From assembly GCA_902729315.2 (NCBI GenBank), contig LR746278.1, positions 4,287,501 to 4,351,500 on the forward strand: a DNA stretch of 64,000 nucleotides. The letters are read 5' to 3'. Shown one piece after another: positions 55,801-64,000 of the stretch. Within the stretch, counting starts at the first letter, position 1, and each line of letters starts with the position of its first letter. The notes under the pieces are model-generated. The model worked only from the letters and a program-made list of their open reading frames with translations. It had not been told where the DNA came from and searched no databases. The stretch comes from Spirodela intermedia (Eukaryota > Streptophyta > Magnoliopsida > Alismatales > Araceae). Both the position numbers and the translations under genes were made by a program.

Positions 55801-58800
55801 GTTCTTCAACTACCCTCCAATGTTTATCTTCAGCTGTAGGTCAGGTTACAGCTTGCTGTCACTCTTCCTCTTCCCACTATTTATATTATTTACGCTTCTG
55901 TTACATCCCATACCTTGACTTTCACTGCCGGTCCTCCACATTCATTTCACCACTTCCACTCTGTTACCCGTGAATGCAGGTGTTTATCTTCAGGTCTGCC
56001 TTTCTTTTGAGTGATTCTCTTCCAATAATTGTATACCCTGTGTTTTTCAACTACCTCCATTCTTTCTCTTCAGCTGTAGGTCAGGCTACAGCTTGTTGTC
56101 ACTCTTCCTCTTCCTGCTACTTATATAATTTACGTTTCTGTTGCATCCCATACTTTGGCTTTCGCTGCCTGTCTTCCATATTCATTTCACCACTTCCACT
56201 CTCTTACCCTCTCTTTGGCCATTGCTCCTGGTCTCTACTACGTGTGGTTAGCACTGGCTGTTTTCCCATTATTATATAGTTGGGGCTTGAGCATCTATGC
56301 TTTGTGTATTTATGCCATCCTATGCGACATTATGTCAAAAAGAGGCATCATTATGGTTTCTCCCTTCTTTTTCTATCCGTCTAAACTATGTCCCTATGCT
56401 CCTCATTGCAACGGATGGCAGTTTTCTTTATTTGATGCATCTTCTGAATGGCATACTTAGCCCGGAATAAAGAGGCGTTATACTAAAGTAAGGGCTGAGC
56501 TTAGAGGTATTTAATCGTCATATATAACCTGGAGATAGGGCAATCTGCCGCCAGCTTTGGGAGATTAGAGGGTATGAGAAATGAATAAGAACAGATTATG
56601 AGATTGCTGAATGTTTTGTATGGAAAGGGATGCAGTCAGTGAGGGAGGAAGGGAGAAGGTAATAAACAAAACGGTGGTTAGGGTTTAAGGGGTTATACAT
56701 CAGGTCAATTACAGTGATAATATGTGGATCTGAAACAGAAATGTTTTTTGAATCACCTATGATGGGTGCTTGAATTTTAGAAATGTATTGTTTAAAACTT
56801 GACTGTGTTGGTGTACATAAAGAATACATCTGCATATCTGAGAATACCAAGAACTGGAATCTGGCTGAGCCCATTTCCAAACACTATAATAATGAATTTG
56901 GTATCATATTTTGTGTACAAATTCTTAACCAATTGTCTGTGATGTGGAAATAAATCCGATGTTTCAAGATGTTGTTAGGTTCGACATGTGTAGATTTATG
57001 TCTGGCAGTTAATTTGTACAAAAAAATGTCAGAAATTGATTGTCTGCCATGCTGAAGTAAACGAAGTAAAACTGTTTAGTCTGGATGCTCTGATGATCAT
57101 CAAGCTGGCTTGAACATTCGTTCAATGTGCTTGTGGTGGTTCCAAAATAACATGTTCAATTATTATGAGTCTTCATTTCATTTTTCCTTTGACCAACCTC
57201 TGGGTTTGGGCTCGACTGACCTCAATGGTAGGCTGCTTTCTCTATGATTGACATTGTTACGTTATGTAGTTGGACTTCTTTTGGACACCAAAATACTTTG
57301 GAAAGGATTGCCTAAAGAATTGTCGAATCCAAAAAGTTATCCAAATTCAGAAAAATATTAATTGTCTATGGAATTTAATTTTCTTAATTGCGCCCATTAA
57401 TTGGCTGATGTTATTCTTTTGCGAAACATAGCTAATTTTTTCTTTTAACTATGAAATATCTATACGCAGTTGTCCTTGAAAACAAATTTATGAAACATAC
57501 ATATTTTCAAGTTTATTTTAATGAAGTTTTGCATCAATTTTGATATTTACTAGATATTTTTTGACATTCATTAAACATGGGTATTTATGTAAGCTTTTAG
57601 AATGTTGGGTTTCTTTATAATTTATTGCTGACTATGAAGCATTTTCATGGTTTTTCTGACTTTGGGTCTTTTTACTTTCCATGAAATGTGGGGATATTTG
57701 CTTGTCTTGTCAGTTGTATACCATGGTGAGATGTCTAGGCATGGTACCTTAGAGCAGTTTTCTTATAGTCAGTTGTTTTTACTTTTGAAAGTTAACAGAT
57801 TAGGAACATATCTTTTTTTTAGGTGCTTGTGTTAGGTCTATAGTTGGTGGGAGCTTTTTGCCGGTTTGAAGAGATTACACCATTCTAATTCATTGAAAAT
57901 TCATGCCACAGACGATGTGAAACCATGGCAGTAGAAGTGGACTAGAACGCAGTTGTTAATGGGCTAGAATGAAGCTACCAGGAGACTGGGATGTCGTGTA
58001 TTCTGCTGCTTGTTTATTCGCCCTGTTGCCCATTTTTTTCTGTTGTAAGCCTTGTGGAAGCTCCTCTCTGTGGGGTCTCTTCTTCAGTCTTTGTCTCATC
58101 TTCTTCCAAGCCTGTTTAAATGGAACTGCCAGCAACCCACTGTTTATAGGGAAATGGAGAAACCTGCTACTTTTTTTCCAATATAAAGCCCATTGGCTGT
58201 GCCAAGCTCATCTCTACCTGCCCAGGGCCATCTGTGGGTTTGTTCTTCCTTGGAAGGGAGCCTGTCATTGGGTTCACCCTAGGGAGAGGTTTCCATAAGG
58301 GCTTGTACTCTTTTGCACTGGTAGCTGGGAGGTGTTTCTCCCGGCGGTAGGTCAGCAGTGTGCTTTTCCCCTTGGTGGCAGAGTGGCTACAGTGTTTAAC
58401 TTCAGTGGCAGTAGTTGGGAGAAGGTAAAGCGATTTTTTCCCCTCAAAGAGGGCCAACAATGAGTTTTTTCCTTAATGGAGCATCACTGAGTTGCCCGTT
58501 TGAGGGGAGCTTCCTACCTAAGGTGGTTGGACACTGGTAAGCTTTCCCTGTTTGAGGGGGAAGGCTTATTTTGTTTTTGGCTTTTTCTTGTGATCAGAAC
58601 AGAGGAAGAACTGAGAAAATACAAGTTGACTGTTGTTCTCCTGGGAAAAATTCAGAAAGGTAGAAGCACTGTGTTGATCTACGCAGCTGGGATCAAGTTT
58701 GTATGGTGATTAGTCCATGAAAAAAATCTTATGAGTAAAATATTGGCTGAAGGCAGCTATGCAAGCTCTTGAAAAGTGTCATCATTGTTGATGATTGCCC

Positions 58801-61800
58801 CTGGGTGTTTCAAATACCCTTGAGTTCTGAGGAAACCTACCACCTTAGCCGACATTGGATATTCTAATTTCTGAAGAGAATATTCTATCTATATCATGTT
58901 ATGACATGAAAACAGAGAAGATGGTGCTTGTGATAAGATGTGCAGGGACGAGAGTGGACCCTTTCTGGTATAAAGCCTCCCCTATTGAAATAAGTGAGCA
59001 TAAAGATGATGTGCAGGCAGTAGTGACATGCAGGGGAGAGTGAGAGTCATTATCACATGTGTTTCTCGATGGATAAAATGTTTGTGGGGCCTCTAAAAAT
59101 CTTTGCTGGTAGCCACAATTGACAAGCAAGATATAATATGTATATATATAATATGTGTATGTATATGTATGAATCACATTTCTTCTCCTACAATAGCAAC
59201 TGGCAATTGGAAAGACGATATTTCTTGGTGGGTTTGGCGAAGCAGACTGCTTTGCTTACACAGTTGGCCCAGAAATACTGGGACAAAGTTCACACAATGT
59301 CTGAAATGGATGGATGCAATGAATATGGTATTTTGGTCGATCAAAACTTAATTATTATATTTAATGTCTATTAAATGTATTGTCTTTTATGTGTTGTAGA
59401 CCCTTTGATTACTATTTGTGTCGTCAGAATGTTTTTGCTACTATAGTGCTTTAACTTGATTTAAGTTTCATATATAGATATATTTTTTATTGTTTATTTT
59501 GAAACTACTACAAAAGGATTCACTGTAGGATTATTTGATCCTTTTTGATATAGGTCTTCCATGGATCTGATAATGATATTCTGTGGCTTCAGAGGGACTT
59601 CCATATTTATGTTATCAATCTGTTTGATACAGCAAAGGTGAGTTTGGACTATGCATGGTTAAGTGTGAAACCCAGCTGGCCTTGTGCGTTGGGTTTCCCC
59701 TAGTATTCTCCAGCTATTCCATTTGTGTTAGATGGGTGGGTGGATGGGTTTTTTTTGGAGGGAGAAGGGGGGTGGTGTTTTTTTCAGCCTACACGTGTCA
59801 TCACCAAAAATAGAAGAGAAACCCCTGGGGTTTATGATGCAGGGATGATACGTTTCCTTTTGTCTTCCTCTTTTTCCACGGTTTGCTGCTAGTGTGTCTT
59901 CTGTCATTATTAGCGTTATTATTGGATTTACATCTGAACGACCTTGTTACTTCCCTTGAAACTGAGGGGAAATGAACAGAAATTTATAATAAGAAAGGGT
60001 TGAATCTCTTGGTCAAAGGAAAATGGGAAAAACCAGAGGAAAAGAAGGTAGTTAACATTATACGGTATTTGATTAGTAGAAGTCCACTAGGATTGGTTAA
60101 ATCAACATCTATTATAATCTAGTCGAGCAGTTAGAAATCCACATGGATTGGTCAATTCAGCCATCTCCTAGCTTTTTGTTGCTGTTAAATTAAACAACAA
60201 ATTGTCCTTGTTTATTTCTGCGTTATTTGATTTATTTTGTCAGCAAAGTGTTTCTTTGTTTCTTGACTTCCCCTGAATCAAGGTGCTGTACTGAATCATA
60301 GTTCGGGATATTTCTAGCAGTTGACTTGCTCACTGTTATACATTGTAAAATGTGCACATAACCATGATGATTTCAATTTTTATGCATGATTCAGAATTTG
60401 CATTCCATTTCATTGCACAAGGGACCATAGAATTTCTGCTCTTACTATAGTTGCAATAAGGTTAACTTGATCCTGGTTGATTTTTAAATCTTGGCTTGCG
60501 TGAAGGACAATTCTCTGCATAATGCATGAAAAACAATCTCATGATTTCCGTCTAGAGGCAAAATGCCATGTGCTCTGTTGTGACGGAAATGCTCATGATG
60601 ATCCTTACTGCTTTAGGTGGTTTCATATTCTGTAATGAGAGAGGGAAATGAGTCATCAGTTGATCTTTTTTTTATCATCTTTACAGGATGCCTACTCAAG
60701 CTTTTAACGTTCATTTCTGAGCTGAGAGCTCTATATTAAGTTCTTCCTCTTTACTGTGACTTTAGTTTTGCCACTAATATTTTTGAGCTTGTTGGAACTT
60801 GGTATGGAACTAAGGCGAATTGCTATCAACATTCATTCATGTGTATTCTTAAGGTAACCAATTAACAACTTATGTATGTAGATCTTATGTGCATGATAAT
60901 GGTGGGCATCATGATAAGGAGTGCAGTAGTACTTTTCTGGAATACTTTACGTTTCACTTCAAGTGAGATTAATGGAGGATTTAACGGGGTAGATAATCCT
61001 GCGATGGTTGCCTTTTTTTAATAAGGATCATTTGAGTATTCTTGTGCACATTTAATATTGAGTCATTTCTAAGTTGCCCACATATTGCATGGAATTTGTG
61101 TGCCAGTCACACTGTACTTTCATGCTGCGGAAAATTATAATGCTACTAGAAACTTGGGGCAAAATTCTGTCTATTTTGTCAGTATCTTTTTCTTTTGAGA
61201 CAGAATTTTGGCACCTGTTTTGGACATCTTTTATTAATCTATGAATAGGGATATGCTTAACTGCATGAACGTCTTTGACCACATTTTATATAAGGTCAAA
61301 ACAGTTGAGAAACTTAGCAGGTTATTTAAGCAAACGTGTTCTTCGTTTGAGGAAATGTTTTTGAAATTTGGTTTTTGGTTAATAATTTAACTGTTGTGTG
61401 GACATAAAATATAAGTTGGCATGGAAAACCAGGTTTTTGTGCATAGTTGTTTCTACATGAGACAGAGGTGGAGAATACTATGTGAAAGAAGTATAATTAA
61501 GGGTCAGGTTGTTTGTCAGTTTCCTAATTTGGTTGCGTATCCTATAAATCATGGGATTCAACCTAGACAGTTTTTCTTTTTTGAGGCCAGGGTAATTGTG
61601 TATAACCAGACGTTTTTCTATGAATTGATATGACAGAAACTTTTCCCCATCGTTTATTCTTGTTTGGTTTGCGTCAATATAATTGTTCACTAAAGATGAG
61701 TACGTAAACAGTTCAAAAACTGAATACGCTTCTGTTTTCGGATGTTTCAAAGCTAACCTAACTTTGAGTGATGCTTCTGGGCGTCATGAAGTTGAGCTAA

Positions 61801-64000
61801 AGAACAATCAGGGTATGGCTTTGAAGATTGATCAGCGTCACACAATTTCAGTGTGCCCCTCCCCTTCTAGGGGTGAAAGACGACCTCTTATGTGGTCAGA
61901 ACCAGTTGAGGCAGACTCTGAAACTCTGGAACATCTGGGTTACTCTCTGGATTTAGAAGTTTTCAAATTTATAGCTAGGTTATAGTATCATTTAAATCAT
62001 CATTACTTTATTGGTTGTCGCATACATTGTAAATTAAGCATGCTCGATAAAATTTCTCTGCAAGTAGAGAAGAATGGATGACAACATATTCGGTGAGAAA
62101 TATTCTTGTGATTCAACATTTTGGTTGTCTGGAGGCTATCGTAGAAATTTTACGGCACACTTCAACATTTGCTCGATGTTCTTGTTTTGAATAGTTTGTT
62201 CTCTACTATATAGGCATGTCTGGTGCTATCAAAGCCTCAAAAATCACTGGCATATTTGCTGGAGAATTACTGCGGTGTGCACACTGACAAAACTCTCCAG
62301 GTTGGTTTTTTGTATTGTTCACGCCAATTATTATCAGAATTAAAAAATCATGTTCCGATGAATCAAAAAAATGATATTGTTGTTTCCTAAAATTAGTGTT
62401 TTTTTTGGCCTCCCTTTTATCATATATTCTGATACAGCATGACAACCAGTGTTGTACCCTTTTCTGTCTATATAATTATGACTTTACTCCTGAAAATTCT
62501 TTAGACATGTCCCTTTTAACATTCTAATATTTCAAAAGTATGCAATTTCTGGTTCTAAATCGTAATATTCTGTTATGATCCCATTACTAACATATAGAAG
62601 GCATAAGAGGGGGACACTTGCACAGCACGTGTGAGGACTATAAATAAACCTTGGAGGAATATATTAAGGGGAGAACGATTCGGAACTAGGAGAGGCAGGG
62701 GAATCCTCTGGAATTCATTCCCCACCCTTTTACTCTTCTTTCCCTCTTTCTTTTCTTGTACTTCGATAGAACTGTCATCATGACATTCTATCTCTACAAC
62801 ATTGCCCCGAGTTTGAGCATCAATACAATTGTTCTCTCCTAATTCACTCAGATCCGATCCTTCCAAAGGCGATTGTATCATAGTCCTTGTAGTTTGCTTG
62901 GTCCAACCAGTTGATTGACGGTATAAGTTACAAGTATCCTCATTATCCACGTTGAGATTTTTATATATTTTTTATTGTGCAGTTCTCATTGGATCTGTGT
63001 ATAAGGGGAAAAATAACTTTAGTTCCTGCTAGCCTTTTGAGTCATTATATGTTATAAGAATATTTTGTTTGCTTATTTGTTGCGTGAACTTTTCAGCGAG
63101 AAGACTGGAGAATGCGGCCTTTGTCTCTTGGGATGGTTCAGTATGCACGAACTGATGCTCACTACCTGCTGTACATTGCCGATTGTTTAGTTCAAGAGCT
63201 CAAAACAATAAGTCACGGTATGGGACCTGTCCTAGTCCAGTGTGAATTTTACATTAATTATTTGTATGATTAATGATGGTTTGATGCTCTTCCCTGCAGA
63301 AGAAAATCAGAACTTCCTTTTTATACATAATGCATTTAATACTAACATTGATAGACTCTATACACCTGGGGTTTCCGAAGCATATATTATGAGCCTCTTT
63401 TGATTAGCCCAAAAGTTACATGAATGTGCAGAAAACAGTGCTTGTTCGGTAATCCGAAATATTGCCTTTTCTAAGTCATTGCTTCTCTTATGAGTGTGAT
63501 GATTCTGGTGTGGAGAATCTCACATGAGAGATTATTATCCACGTTTGATTGCTCTCCCATTTCATGCATGATGGGACGCTTTTATGGCTTATATTGAGAG
63601 AAGTTATTGGACCACAATTTGTTGGGTGTTCATGCTTCAATGGGGATATGGAAATTCCAACTTCTTTAAATTGGTATGGGATGATATCTCCCTGAAGTCG
63701 TGCAGGTAGCTCTGAAGCTTTTGAAGTCCACGATGGCTGCTTGAGGTTGATCACAAGGCATTGTGGCTTATATTAAGTTCAACATTTTGAGCTATTTGAA
63801 ATGAGACGCAAAGTCGTAGGTTTCGAGGGCAGAGATAGTCATTAGAACTGGTGATATTGTCATATGTGATAGAGTCGGAGAGTGAGCTGCAACGTTTGTC
63901 AGTAGGAAAGATAGTACTCATTTGATTTGAAAGGGCAGGAGGCTTATAATTGTTGCCATCATCATGGTGTAAACCATGGTTATGTGTATGAGGGCTTCAT
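52850..64000 (+). CDS. RRP6L3: RRP6-like 3, DEDD-Y exonuclease (5' part; runs off the window)
   Basis: Exons 52850-53123, 54810-55051, 55187-55285, 59554-59637, 62214-62300 and 63097-63217 join in phase and give 302 residues before the next splice; the rest lies beyond or near the right edge. Rrp6-type enzymes are 3'-5' exoribonucleases. Residues 9-25 ([17 protein letters not shown]) are a membrane anchor, followed by basic and acidic runs; an N-terminal anchor is a feature of RRP6L3, as opposed to the nucleolar RRP6L1/2. The DEDD-Y site is complete: Asp155 and Glu157 in FAVDTEQ, Asp213 in [12 protein letters not shown], and Tyr278 and Asp282 in [17 protein letters not shown] precedes motif III as in other Rrp6 proteins. 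Introns 3 and 4 are 4.3 and 2.6 kb. After 63217 (phase 1) a 17-nt exon at 63432-63448 fits best; an acceptor at 63299 leads to a stop. Confidence 0.9.
54090..54340. repeat. Degenerate minisatellite in RRP6L3 intron 1
   Basis: About five imperfect units of roughly 45-55 bases, each with a CCTAGT(C/G)-like word, ACACTT and CTCAAATGGGTTTATC. Probably old tandem duplication. Confidence 0.65.
55727..56209. repeat. Tandem duplication of about 244 bases in RRP6L3 intron 3
   Basis: The second copy starts at 55971. Both begin TGAATGCAGG and share GTGATTCTCTTCCAATAATT, CAGCTGTAGGTCAGG and CATTTCACCACTTCCACTC, with scattered differences. No exon is duplicated; both copies lie between exons 3 and 4. Confidence 0.85.
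62571..62890 (+). mobile_element. LTR-like fragment in RRP6L3 intron 5
   Basis: The stretch opens TGTTATGATCC, has a TATA-like CTATAAATAAACC near 62638 and a pyrimidine-rich segment, and shows base composition unlike the surrounding intron. These are features of a solo LTR or LTR remnant. No target-site duplication or clear CA end was found. The opposite strand has a 125-codon open frame (62573-62950) without a known domain. The right boundary is uncertain. Confidence 0.35.

Noticed and set aside
57969..58298. 109-codon plus-strand frame inside RRP6L3 intron 3
   Set aside because: No recognisable domain, lies inside a well-defined intron, and the hydrophobic runs reflect local T-richness.

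Overview
This is nuclear DNA from a flowering plant. The evidence is spliced genes with GT-AG introns, plant-specific families (class III peroxidase, CASP-like, S40 senescence regulator, LHT amino-acid transporter, RRP6-like 3), Ty1/copia relics and very abundant (CT)n/(GA)n and (CTAT)n microsatellites. Coding exons are GC-rich, above all in the S40, CASP-like and ankyrin genes, inside AT-rich intergenic DNA. That contrast fits a monocot or magnoliid better than a typical eudicot, but the species cannot be fixed from the sequence. There is no bacterial-type operon, CRISPR array, rRNA gene or convincing tRNA gene. All gene assignments come from reading motifs and splice sites by eye.

Layout. 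0-14 kb: a sparse arm with a single-exon tandem ubiquitin-like protein gene (1732-2334, minus), a decayed copia pol fragment (4560-5345, minus) and a four-exon secreted class III peroxidase gene (12008-13294, minus). 14-31.9 kb: an AT-rich, repeat-dominated block with no gene I can support. It holds the second copy of a dispersed repeat whose first copy is split across 1-297 and 6191-7812, a copia gag/protease relic (18450-19262, minus), and a 2.2-kb element with long inverted arms (24503-26696) plus a truncated relative (15455-17201). 31.9-64 kb: a gene-rich arm with an ANKRD13-like ankyrin/GPCR-chaperone gene (minus), a CASP-like membrane protein gene (plus), a small WADQW-type protein gene (plus), ATG8 (minus), an S40/DUF584 gene (plus), an LHT-type amino-acid transporter gene (minus), and a plus-strand RRP6-like 3 exonuclease gene that runs off the right edge.

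The genes do not form a pathway. Two themes recur. Autophagy, senescence and amino-acid transport genes (ATG8, S40, LHT) happen to lie within about 10 kb, probably by chance. Second, most genes have a GA/CT tract in the promoter, leader or an intron, which is where plant GAGA-binding BBR/BPC factors could act. I found no clear new biological system. The most interesting leads are the long-inverted-repeat element family, the split repeat that brackets the ubiquitin-like gene, a candidate 17-nt microexon with a competing stop-containing exon in RRP6L3, and a foldback (CT)n/(GA)n leader upstream of the ankyrin gene.
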